Positions 8,274 to 16,032 of a stretch of 64,000 bases of DNA are shown here, piece after piece (position 1 is the first letter of the stretch; each line of letters opens with the position of its first letter). The position numbers were made by a program, and so were the translations under genes. Source of the DNA: Corynebacterium sp. SCR221107 (lineage in GTDB: Bacteria > Actinomycetota > Actinomycetes > Mycobacteriales > Mycobacteriaceae); NCBI RefSeq assembly GCF_027886475.1, contig NZ_CP115670.1, positions 1,054,001-1,118,000 of the forward strand. The letters run 5' to 3'. The notes beneath the pieces are model-generated. The model made no database searches, had not been told where the DNA came from, and saw nothing but the letters and a program-made list of their open reading frames with translations.

Positions 8274-8307
8274 CGGGTGTGCGCACCGCTGCGGTTGCCC
8301 ACACCCG
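8274..8307 (-). terminator. Terminator after mctC
   Basis: Stem CGGGTGTG with CACACCCG plus inner pairing, followed on the minus strand by TTCCGTGTTCTTTT. It lies 17 bp downstream of the mctC stop codon. Confidence 0.7.
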
Positions 8308-8323
8308 ATCGAGTGCTTGACGC

Positions 8324-9925
8324 TTAGTGCTGGATGGCCTTGGCCACACCCACACCGGTCAGGGAACGGACCTCCATCTCTGCGGCAAGACCATCCAGGT
8401 TGTCTGGCTTGCCGAGTTTGCTACCGATAATTCCTAGCAGGAACCCGGCAGGGACGGAGATTAACGCGGGGTTGGTCAATGGGAACCATGCGAAATCGAC
8501 ACCTGGCAGCATAGAGGTGGGGCTACCGGAGACTGCCGGGGAGAAGATGATCAAGACGATGGCGCTGATGAGGCCGCCGTACATGGAAAACAGTGCACCG
8601 GTGGTGTTGAATCCACGCCAATAAAGCGAATAGATGATGGTAGGGAGGTTAGCCGAGGCGGCAATGGCCAGCGCCAAAGTCACCAGGAAGGCAATGTTTT
8701 GTCCCATCGCGCCAATGCCCAAGAAGATCGAGGCGATGCCGATGACGACAACGGTGATGCGAGAGACGCGAACCTGCTCCTCCTCAGTAGCTTTGCCGTG
8801 CTTGATGACCGAATTGTACAAATCGTGCGCAACCGACGCAGAAGCGGAGATTGTCAGGCCGGAAACCACTGCCAAGATGGTGGCGAATCCGATGGCGGAG
8901 ATGATGGCCATGAAGAAGGACCCACCAACCTTCGCGGCGAGAAGGAGCACCGCGGAGTTGCTGCCACCTGGGGCGGCGGCGATGGTGTCAACGCCCACGA
9001 GGGCTGCGGCGCCGTAGCCCATGACAACGGTGAGGAGGAAGAATACGGCGACGATGGCAATCGTCCACGTCATGGAGCGGCGTGCCACGCGAGCGGAGGG
9101 CACTGTGTAGAAACGCATCAGTACGTGAGGAAGGCCAGCCGTACCCATCACACAGGCGATAGCAAGCGACATGAAGTCGAGCTTGGTTAAGATGCTTGCA
9201 CCAATTTTCAGACCCGGCCCTAAGATCTCGTGGCCCTGCGGGTGCTGCGCGGTGGCTGCTTCCAGTACTGCATGGAAGCCACCCTTGAGCGCGATGAAGG
9301 TGAGCACGGTGATGACGATCGAACCACCGACGAGCAGCACGGCCTTGATCATTTGGACGTAGGTGGTGCCCTTCATGCCGCCGATGAGCACGTAGGCGAT
9401 CATCAACACGCCGACGATGGCAACCACGATGGACTGCGCGGTCTTGCCTTCGAGACCCAAAAGCAATGCGACGAGTCCACCGGCACCGGCCATCTGGGCT
9501 ATGAGGTAGAAAATCGACACAGCCAAGGTAGTTACCGCCGCGGCGGTGCGAACGGGGCGCTGCTTGGGTCGGAAAGAAAGGACATCGGCCATGGTGAAAC
9601 GGCCTGTGTTACGAAGCGGTTCGGCCACGAGCACGAGTGCCACAAGCAAGGCGATGAGGAATCCGATTGAGTAGATAAAGCCGTCGTAGCCGTACATCGC
9701 AATTGCCCCGGTGACCCCGAGGAATGCTGCCGCGGAAAGGTAGTCGCCAGCAATTGCTAGACCGTTTTGCCAGCCGGTGAATTCGCCACCGCCTGTGTAG
9801 AAATCGGAACCCTTTTGGGAGGTCTTTCTCGTGGAGCGGATGACGACCGTGAGGGTCACCACGATGAAGATGATGAAGATGGAGATGTTGAGGACCGGGT
9901 TTCCGGTGTCGACTGAATTGCTCAT
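8324..9925 (-). CDS. mctC: Monocarboxylate/cation symporter, MctC/ActP type (SSS family)
   Basis: Sodium:solute symporter family protein of 533 residues with about 13 predicted membrane segments. It starts at the ATG at 9925 (the frame is open further upstream, into the DUF485 gene). The N-terminal region has GGGEFTGWQNGLAIAGDYLSA-like residues and GYDGFIYSIGF, typical of ActP acetate permeases; the C. glutamicum MctC imports acetate, pyruvate and propionate. Its ATG overlaps the stop of the upstream DUF485 gene by 4 bp. Control by RamA/RamB is known for the C. glutamicum gene; candidate sites are upstream of the operon. Confidence 0.9.
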   Translation of the reverse strand: MSNSVDTGNPVLNISIFIIFIVVTLTVVIRSTRKTSQKGSDFYTGGGEFTGWQNGLAIAGDYLSAAAFLGVTGAIAMYGYDGFIYSIGFLIALLVALVLVAEPLRNTGRFTMADVLSFRPKQRPVRTAAAVTTLAVSIFYLIAQMAGAGGLVALLLGLEGKTAQSIVVAIVGVLMIAYVLIGGMKGTTYVQMIKAVLLVGGSIVITVLTFIALKGGFHAVLEAATAQHPQGHEILGPGLKIGASILTKLDFMSLAIACVMGTAGLPHVLMRFYTVPSARVARRSMTWTIAIVAVFFLLTVVMGYGAAALVGVDTIAAAPGGSNSAVLLLAAKVGGSFFMAIISAIGFATILAVVSGLTISASASVAHDLYNSVIKHGKATEEEQVRVSRITVVVIGIASIFLGIGAMGQNIAFLVTLALAIAASANLPTIIYSLYWRGFNTTGALFSMYGGLISAIVLIIFSPAVSGSPTSMLPGVDFAWFPLTNPALISVPAGFLLGIIGSKLGKPDNLDGLAAEMEVRSLTGVGVAKAIQH

Positions 9926-10236
9926 GTGGAGCCTTCCATGCGGTTGCGGATTACTTCGGTGGCTGGGTCGATCTTGGTGTCGGCAAAGCGGACATATGCC
10001 CACGTCACCAAACCAGCGGTGGCAAACTGTGCCAGTCCAAGGATCATGCCAAGATTGATGACCCCGTAGACCGGGATTTCGACGAAGTCCTGAGCAAAGG
10101 TTGCGGTCACGATGTAGAAGAAATACCAGGCTAGGAACGCAATCGTGGTAGGGAAGGCGAAGCCGCGGAAAGATTTTCGCAGGGCTTGAAATTCGTGGCT
10201 TCCTCGCTCGGCAAGGAAGGTTTCGGTCTTGAGCAT
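9922..10236 (-). CDS. DUF485 membrane protein, partner of MctC
   Basis: A 104-residue protein with two membrane segments (about residues 33-50 and 60-80) and the DUF485 pattern SHEFQALRKSFRGFAFP. DUF485 proteins are nearly always encoded just before ActP-type symporters and are presumed accessory subunits. It is the first gene of the operon, overlapping mctC by ATGA. Confidence 0.9.
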   Translation of the reverse strand: MLKTETFLAERGSHEFQALRKSFRGFAFPTTIAFLAWYFFYIVTATFAQDFVEIPVYGVINLGMILGLAQFATAGLVTWAYVRFADTKIDPATEVIRNRMEGST

Positions 10237-10310
10237 CAGCTCGAACTCCTTTCAAGTGGTTGGAATCACTTTCTAGGAATTCAACATGCTGGATCACAAA
10301 AGTGGGGGGG

Positions 10311-10323
10311 TTCACAAAGTTAT
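10311..10323 (-). promoter_or_regulatory. Candidate RamB site upstream of the mctC operon
   Basis: On the minus strand the 13 bases ATAACTTTGTGAA match 10 of 13 positions of the RamB motif as I recall it (A-A/G-AACTTTGCAAA). Directly beside it is a run of seven G residues (10304-10310), reminiscent of the G4-6 tract of RamA sites. It is 75 bp upstream of the DUF485 start. Confidence 0.4.
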
Positions 10324-10405
10324 TTTTGGCTAAAAAACTTCAAGATCAAAGTATCGTCACTTTATAGGCGAAACCATGAATAGAAATTAGGTTGTCCACA
10401 CAAGA

Positions 10406-10431
10406 AAAATGCCCCCAAGTGGGGGCATTTT
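10406..10431 (-). terminator. Terminator after prs
   Basis: Perfect 11-bp stem AAAATGCCCCC with its complement and a 4-base loop, T-rich on both sides, 19 bp downstream of the prs stop. It may also work in the opposite direction. Confidence 0.8.
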
Positions 10432-10449
10432 GGTGTTGAGGGTAGTCGT

Positions 10450-11430
10450 TTAGGCCTGACCCTCGAAGAGATCGGTAACCGAACCGTTTTCGAAGATCTC
10501 ATGGATCGTCTTGGCAAGCAGCGGTGCGATTGGCAAGACCGTGAGGTTTTCCCAGCCCTCGGTGGACTGCGGCAGGGTATCGGTGGTGATGACCTCCTTG
10601 GCACCACACTGGGACAGGCGCTCGCGAGCGGGATCGGAGAATACGCCGTGGGTGCAGCCGATAATGACATCCTCGGCGCCCGCGTCACGTAGCACGCCGA
10701 CGGCGCCGGCGATGGTGCCACCGGTATCGATCATGTCATCGAGCAAGATGGCGGTCTTGCCGCGGACATCACCAACCACGCGGTTGGCAACAACCTGGTT
10801 GGCAACGTCGACCGAACGAGTCTTGTGAACGAAAGCCATCGGCGCGTCGCCGAGAACGTTGGCCCACTTCTCAGCCACCTTCACGCGGCCAGCGTCCGGG
10901 GAAACGACCACGATGTTGTCGAGGGAGTAGTTCTGCTTGATGTAGTCAGTCAGGATCGGCATGGCGTGCATGTGATCGACCGGGCCGTCGAAGAAGCCCT
11001 GAATCTGGTCAGTGTGCAAGTCCACGGACACAATGCGGTCCGCGCCGGCAGCCTTGAGCAGGTCGGCTACAAGACGGGCAGAAATCGGCTCACGGCCGCG
11101 GTGCTTCTTGTCCTGGCGGGCATACGGGTAGAACGGCAAAATTGCGGTGATGCGCTTAGCGGAACCACGCTTGAGGGCATCGATCATGATCAGCTGCTCC
11201 ATCAACCACTTGTTCAAGGGCTGGGTATGGGACTGAATCACGAAAGCATCGGAGCCGCGCACGGACTCCTCGAAGCGGACGAAGATTTCACCATTGGCGA
11301 AGTCACGCGCGGTCATTGGGGTCAGTTCGACCCCAAGTTCACGTGCAACGGCTTCACCGAGCTCTGGGTGAGCACGACCCGAGAACAGCATGAGGTTCTT
11401 GTGGCTCTCGGTCAGGTGTCTGGAGGTCAT
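10450..11430 (-). CDS. prs: Ribose-phosphate pyrophosphokinase
   Basis: Makes PRPP from ribose 5-phosphate and ATP for purine, pyrimidine, His, Trp and NAD synthesis, and in corynebacteria also for arabinogalactan precursors. The 326-residue class I enzyme shows the catalytic flexible-loop region KKHRGREPISARLVADLL, the ribose phosphate/PPi region VVVSPDAGRVKVAEKWA, and the PRPP loop ILLDDMIDTGGTIAGA. It follows glmU on the same strand, the conserved glmU-prs order of actinobacteria. Confidence 0.95.
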   Translation of the reverse strand: MTSRHLTESHKNLMLFSGRAHPELGEAVARELGVELTPMTARDFANGEIFVRFEESVRGSDAFVIQSHTQPLNKWLMEQLIMIDALKRGSAKRITAILPFYPYARQDKKHRGREPISARLVADLLKAAGADRIVSVDLHTDQIQGFFDGPVDHMHAMPILTDYIKQNYSLDNIVVVSPDAGRVKVAEKWANVLGDAPMAFVHKTRSVDVANQVVANRVVGDVRGKTAILLDDMIDTGGTIAGAVGVLRDAGAEDVIIGCTHGVFSDPARERLSQCGAKEVITTDTLPQSTEGWENLTVLPIAPLLAKTIHEIFENGSVTDLFEGQA

Positions 11431-11564
11431 AGGTGGGGCATACCTTCCTGGGGTGAGTCTTTAAAGTTAACTCGGCATGAATGGAAAACAAACCAGCCTC
11501 CAGCTTAATAGCCGGGGGCAACCAGGGGAAAAACCGGGCAGGTTAAGCCCGATCTTGCCCATTT

Positions 11565-13016
11565 TTAGTCTTGAGACTCGCGCAGACGCGCCTCCTTGGC
11601 GGCCTCGGCGGCTGGGGTTCCGGGGCGCTTGGCCTCTGTCCAGCCCTCGATGATGCGTTGTTTACCAGCGGAAACGGTCAAAGCACCCGCGGGGACATCC
11701 TCGCGAATGACGGTACCCGCGCCGGAGTAGGCGCCGTCGCCCACCGACACCGGTGCGATAAACATCGTGTCCGAACCGGTGCGCACGTGGGAACCGATGG
11801 TGGTGCGGTGTTTGTTCACGCCGTCGTAGTTGACAAACACCGAGCTTGCGCCAATGTTGGATTCCTCGCCAACGGTGGCATCGCCGATGTAGGTCAGGTG
11901 CGGCACCTTCGAGCCACGACCAATCTGCGCGTTCTTCGCCTCTACGAAGCCGCCGAGCTTGCCCTTTTCACCAAGGACGGTGCCCGGGCGGATGTAGGTG
12001 AACGGGCCAACCGTTGCACGAGCACCGATGCTGGAATCGAAGCCGTGGGTGCGCACCACGCTCGCTGCTTCGCCGACGGTCATGTTGGTCAGCGTCGTAT
12101 CGGGACCAATCTCAGCCCCGTCGGCGATAGAGGTGGTGCCTAAAAGTTGGGTACCGGGGTAGATGGTGACATCCGAGCCAATGGAAACGGTGACGTCAAT
12201 CCAGGTGGTTGCGGGGTCGATGATGGTGGCGCCGCCCCGCATGGCGGCTTCGACCGTGCGTCGGTTGAGCTCGCGCCCAGCCTCCGCCAGCTGCACTCGG
12301 TCATTGACCCCTGCGAGCTCGCGGGGATCCTCGGCGCGGTAGGCGCGCACGGGGTGACCCTCAGCGCGGGCGATGCCAAGAACGTCGGTGAGATACAGCT
12401 CGCCCTGGGCGTTGTCGGCACGCAATTGGCCAAGCGCGCTGCGCAGGATGGCCGCGTCGAAGGCGAAGACGCCGGAGTTGACCTCTGTGATGGAAAGCGT
12501 TTCCTCGTCAGCATCTTTTTGCTCGACGATGGCGGTGACCTCGCCATCCTCGGTGCGCACGATGCGCCCGTAGCCAGTGGGGTCAGCAAGGCTCATGGTC
12601 AACACGGTCACCGCGGTAGGCATCTCCGTGTGCGCGGCCACCAGCTCGCTGAGGGTCTCCGGGCGCAGCAGGGGAACGTCACCGTTGGTGACCACGATGG
12701 TGCCATCGAAACCCTCGAGCTGGTCCATGGCGCACTGCACCGCGTGCCCGGTTCCGTTTTGCTCCTCCTGGATGGCGATGCGGGTGGTGGTAGGAAGCTC
12801 AGCCGCGATGGCTTCCACCGCAGGGCCAACTTGGTCGCGGCGATGACCGATGACAGCAACGATGAATTCTGGGTTGACACCGGCTGCCGCGTGCAGGGAA
12901 TGGGACAAAAGGCTGCGTCCGCCGATGGCGTGCAGGGTCTTTTGTTTGGCGGACTTCATGCGGGTGCCGGCACCGGCTGCAAGGACAACGACGGCGCAGG
13001 GAGAAGGGCTAGACAC
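11565..13016 (-). CDS. glmU: Bifunctional UDP-GlcNAc pyrophosphorylase / GlcN-1-P acetyltransferase
   Basis: Last two steps to UDP-N-acetylglucosamine for peptidoglycan. The 483-residue protein has the nucleotidyltransferase signature [11 protein letters not shown] near residues 12-22 and an N-terminal uridylyltransferase domain (about 1-235), followed by a left-handed beta-helix acetyltransferase domain with isoleucine-patch repeats (about 260-460) and the [18 protein letters not shown] and VNYDGVNKH motifs. It lies 134 bp upstream of prs and 47 bp downstream of the MFS gene. Confidence 0.95.
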   Translation of the reverse strand: MSSPSPCAVVVLAAGAGTRMKSAKQKTLHAIGGRSLLSHSLHAAAGVNPEFIVAVIGHRRDQVGPAVEAIAAELPTTTRIAIQEEQNGTGHAVQCAMDQLEGFDGTIVVTNGDVPLLRPETLSELVAAHTEMPTAVTVLTMSLADPTGYGRIVRTEDGEVTAIVEQKDADEETLSITEVNSGVFAFDAAILRSALGQLRADNAQGELYLTDVLGIARAEGHPVRAYRAEDPRELAGVNDRVQLAEAGRELNRRTVEAAMRGGATIIDPATTWIDVTVSIGSDVTIYPGTQLLGTTSIADGAEIGPDTTLTNMTVGEAASVVRTHGFDSSIGARATVGPFTYIRPGTVLGEKGKLGGFVEAKNAQIGRGSKVPHLTYIGDATVGEESNIGASSVFVNYDGVNKHRTTIGSHVRTGSDTMFIAPVSVGDGAYSGAGTVIREDVPAGALTVSAGKQRIIEGWTEAKRPGTPAAEAAKEARLRESQD

Positions 13017-13063
13017 GAGTTTGAACGCTCCTGGGAATTAGGCTCACAGTTTCTTTTCACAGT

Positions 13064-14467
13064 CTAGCGGGGTGCTGAAACCTCTTCGAGCCGCAGCGCA
13101 CCGAGGAAGCCGAAAATCCCTAACGCAGCCAGAAATCCCAAGGCCATTTGAGTCCCACAGGCCGCCATCGCGCCGGATATCGCGCCAACGACAAGCAAGA
13201 CAACGCCCATGATCGTATTGGCCGCGCCGACTATGAACGTCCGTTCATCGCCTTCTGACATGTCGACCACGTAGGTTTTTCTGGCCACGCGAATGCCTGC
13301 GTGCACGAGGCTCACAATAAAGAACGCGAGGGGTGACAGCGCGGGAAAAGCGATGGCGAGGGCGATGGTGATCGAGGCGATGAGGCTCCCCCAAGCCATT
13401 ACTAGTCGTGAGGAAAGGTCGGACAGTTTGCCCGAAATGTGTCCGCCGACGATGGCGGCAAGTCCTGCGGCCAGCACAAAGACCCCTACGCCGAGTTCGT
13501 GAGAACCCACCACGAGAAACGACGTTGACAACGCGGTCACCAGCAGCAGGCAACGAACACCCACGAACCGTCGGAAAGCAGCATTATCACGAAGCAAACC
13601 CCACGCGCTCGGTGGTTTCTTCGTGGCAGTGGCAACCGGCCGCACAGAAGCAGACTGCCCCTCCGCCGGTACCTGTGAAGCGGCGCCAGTACCGTCCGGA
13701 ACGCCTTTGTGCTTGCCGACGTCGGCAGCGCCCGAAGTGGTTTCAGGCTTCTTTCCCGTTTCTGCCGCATTTTGCGAATCGGGCCTAGTCGTAGCCTCCG
13801 CTGTCGTTGGTGCAAACGTGGTCGACGCCTCGGCTGCTGGCTGTGGTTCACGGATTTGTGAGAAAACCGCAGCCGCCAGAAACCAGCAGCCGCCTGAGGC
13901 GATGATGAGCCAGGTGAGTATGGTCGCGGAGTCAATCACCAATAGGATCGCGCCAACGAACAGGGCAGCGATTCCGCCCAAGCGGGCCGCGCGACCGGTG
14001 ATAACACCCCGCTGCCCCTTGGGGATGATGCGCCCTTGGACATCCTTGGAGGTAATTGAGCAGAGGCTGCGCCCCAAGGACAAGATGCTCAACCAGGCGA
14101 GTACAGCAATGCCTAACACCCATCCGTGAAGCGTAAAAAAGCTTGCCCCGATTGCTGTAGCGCTGAATCCTTGAACGATGGAACCTGCGACCCAGATCTT
14201 CTTACGCGAGGGGTGCTGGACCACCCATGGAGAGAGAAACTGTTGCGGCAGCATGGATCCAGATTCGCGAATGGGAACGAGCATGGCGGTGACAAATGCG
14301 GGCGCGCCGCCTGCGGCCAGCAGCCAGGGGAGCACCGTCTTGGCTGCGGTAATGGAATCGCCCACATTTTGCAGGCCGTTGGCGATAACGAATCGGCGTG
14401 CAGCGTCATCGACCTCCGCCTTCGCTGGCGCGGCTTGCTTCTTTGGCAATCCGGGAGCTGTCGACAT
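13064..14467 (-). CDS. MFS-like membrane transporter with a long charged central loop
   Basis: A 467-residue membrane protein from the ATG at 14467. About 6 membrane segments lie in residues 30-200, then a roughly 90-residue low-complexity segment (about 205-295) rich in Ala, Thr, Glu, Pro and Lys, then about 6 more segments. The two six-helix halves joined by a central cytoplasmic loop point to a major facilitator; the substrate is unknown. It is directly upstream of glmU on the same strand. The long loop is much larger than usual for MFS proteins. Confidence 0.7.
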   Translation of the reverse strand: MSTAPGLPKKQAAPAKAEVDDAARRFVIANGLQNVGDSITAAKTVLPWLLAAGGAPAFVTAMLVPIRESGSMLPQQFLSPWVVQHPSRKKIWVAGSIVQGFSATAIGASFFTLHGWVLGIAVLAWLSILSLGRSLCSITSKDVQGRIIPKGQRGVITGRAARLGGIAALFVGAILLVIDSATILTWLIIASGGCWFLAAAVFSQIREPQPAAEASTTFAPTTAEATTRPDSQNAAETGKKPETTSGAADVGKHKGVPDGTGAASQVPAEGQSASVRPVATATKKPPSAWGLLRDNAAFRRFVGVRCLLLVTALSTSFLVVGSHELGVGVFVLAAGLAAIVGGHISGKLSDLSSRLVMAWGSLIASITIALAIAFPALSPLAFFIVSLVHAGIRVARKTYVVDMSEGDERTFIVGAANTIMGVVLLVVGAISGAMAACGTQMALGFLAALGIFGFLGALRLEEVSAPR

Positions 14468-14530
14468 GCGTGGTTCGCGGGAGCGATCGGGTTGCTTGGA
14501 AGATGTGGTCGTTTTCGACCAACGCGGTGA

Positions 14531-14951
14531 CGAAGTACTCACAAAATCACACCAAGATCGGTTGCAGCTTCCCACAAAAAGGCGGGGTGCTGCCGGTTGT
14601 TGTTCGGGGCGCAGCCATTGTGGCTATGCAAGGAAAAATCGGCAAAGCTTAGGCTTGAACCCTTGGGCCTTGGCTTCGTCGTCAAGCACGAAGGCAGCAA
14701 GCTTTACTACCTTCAAGCCTACTGCCACGCTAAGAAACTCGCTGCAGAAAAAACGAAAGCCTCACGGCGAAGATCGTCAACCTTTGAAGAAACGACCACC
14801 GATGCGGGAAGCTGGAGGACAGAGTCTGCCTCGAGACGCCGGCCGTCGGGTACGCAAGCACAAGCCGCGTTTGAGTGTGAAGGTAGAGCCACGTTTAAAT
14901 GTGAAGGTAAAGCCACGTAGGGGCATGGATTTCAAGCCAAATTCGTGGTGA
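14531..14951 (+). pseudogene. Possible frameshifted basic protein gene
   Basis: I do not recognise it. One frame reads coding-like from 14531 to about 14747, including LGFVVKHEGSKLYYLQAY with strongly GC-ending codons. At a run of six A (14748-14753) the coding-like reading moves one base forward into another frame, which continues as a Lys/Arg/Pro-rich tail and stops at 14951. One extra A would explain it; programmed slippage or chance are alternatives. There is no clear start codon with a ribosome-binding site; TTG codons occur at 14597 and 14600. It lies between the MFS start and tRNA-Gln. Confidence 0.3.
14868..14915 (+). repeat. Tandem 24-bp repeat, two copies
   Basis: Units 14868-14891 and 14892-14915 differ at three positions. 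In the third frame they code for the octapeptides PRLSVKVE-like and PRLNVKVK-like, with one silent and two amino-acid-changing differences. A third partial start (CGT) follows. Confidence 0.7.
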
Positions 14952-15053
14952 AGGCGCAAGCCTACCGAAGGACTTGGATGGAAAGGGAAAGCGGTAGGGG
15001 ACAGGGAAATAGGTAAAACCGGGGGGATTGTTGTAGTATCTTTTTCGTCGCTT

Positions 15054-15128
15054 TTCCCTGTGGTGTAATTGGCAACACTACGGTTTTTGGTACCGTCATT
15101 CAAGGTTCGAGTCCTTGCAGGGAAGCCA
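15054..15128 (+). tRNA. tRNA-Gln (anticodon TTG)
   Basis: Folds as a standard cloverleaf: acceptor TTCCCTG with CAGGGAA, D stem GTGT with ACAC, anticodon stem ACGGT with ACCGT around the loop TTTTGGT (anticodon TTG), a T arm with TTCGAGT, discriminator G and an encoded CCA end. Confidence 0.95.
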
Positions 15129-15314
15129 CGTTTAACCAGCGGAAACACTCCATACAGTGGCTTGTTTCCTCATCCTATGCATGTGTGGCGACATTCTCAT
15201 GCGAATAGGAACCCGTGATTGTCCGTGATTGTCAAGGCCACGAACAACTTCATGAGGAAAAATACAACGTACGGTGCGATGCCGGAATCCGCACGGCGCC
15301 GTAAGTCAACTGCG

Positions 15315-15348
15315 CCCAGCCCAAAGCACTTTTGGGGCTGGGCTTTTT
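15315..15348 (+). terminator. Intrinsic terminator upstream of the tetR-mfd pair
   Basis: Stem CCCAGCCC with GGGCTGGG-like complement (15315-15343), then CTTTTTG on the plus strand. It lies 187 nt after tRNA-Gln and 22 nt before the regulator start, so it either ends the tRNA transcript or attenuates the tetR-mfd transcript. Confidence 0.7.
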
Positions 15349-15369
15349 GCATTGGGTAGGTTGGAAATC

Positions 15370-16032
15370 ATGGTTCGAACCAGAATGACAGGCAAGCAGC
15401 GCCGGGAGCAATTGGTCAGCATCGGCCGCGAGGTCTTTGCCGAGCGCGGTTTCGAAGGCACCAGCATCGAAGAAATCGCCGCGCGAGCAGGCGTTTCCAA
15501 GCCGGTGGTCTACGAACACTTTGGTGGCAAAGAAGGGCTTTATGCGGTAGTCGTCGACCGTGAAATGCTGCGCCTGGAAAAAGTGGTCACCGAATCGCTG
15601 GCGACGGGACGCTCCCGCGCCCGAATCGAGCAGGCCGTGCTGGCACTGTTGACCTACGTCGAAGATGACACCGATGGCTTTCAAATCCTCGTCCGTGACA
15701 TGCAACCCGGACAGGATCGCACCTACTCAACGCTGCTGAACGACGCAGTGGCGCAGGTTTCCCACATCCTTGCCAAGGCGTTCGTTCGCTCGGGGCTCAA
15801 CCCCGACAATGCCGTCCTCTACGGGCAGGCCTTGGTCGGAATGGTATCCATGACCGCCCAGTGGTGGCTCGACGAACGCTTGGAAAATGATGGCCCGAGC
15901 AAAGAACAGGTGGCCGCGCACATCGTGAATCTGTGTTGGAACGGACTCGCGGGAATGGAGGCCGACCCACAGTTAAGAACTGACCTCAACAATGAACCCG
16001 CCCACCTTGGGAGTGAAGGGGAGAGCGAATAA
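15370..16032 (+). CDS. TetR/AcrR family transcriptional regulator
   Basis: A 220-residue regulator. The N-terminal HTH (about residues 10-57) reads [29 protein letters not shown], the canonical TetR helix-turn-helix. The ligand domain is unassigned. The frame is open upstream, but ATG 15370 is chosen because the HTH starts soon after and a terminator lies just before it. Its stop overlaps the mfd start by one base (TAATG), so it is translationally coupled to mfd; this tetR-mfd arrangement is found in other corynebacteria as far as I recall. Confidence 0.88.
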   Translation: MVRTRMTGKQRREQLVSIGREVFAERGFEGTSIEEIAARAGVSKPVVYEHFGGKEGLYAVVVDREMLRLEKVVTESLATGRSRARIEQAVLALLTYVEDDTDGFQILVRDMQPGQDRTYSTLLNDAVAQVSHILAKAFVRSGLNPDNAVLYGQALVGMVSMTAQWWLDERLENDGPSKEQVAAHIVNLCWNGLAGMEADPQLRTDLNNEPAHLGSEGESE

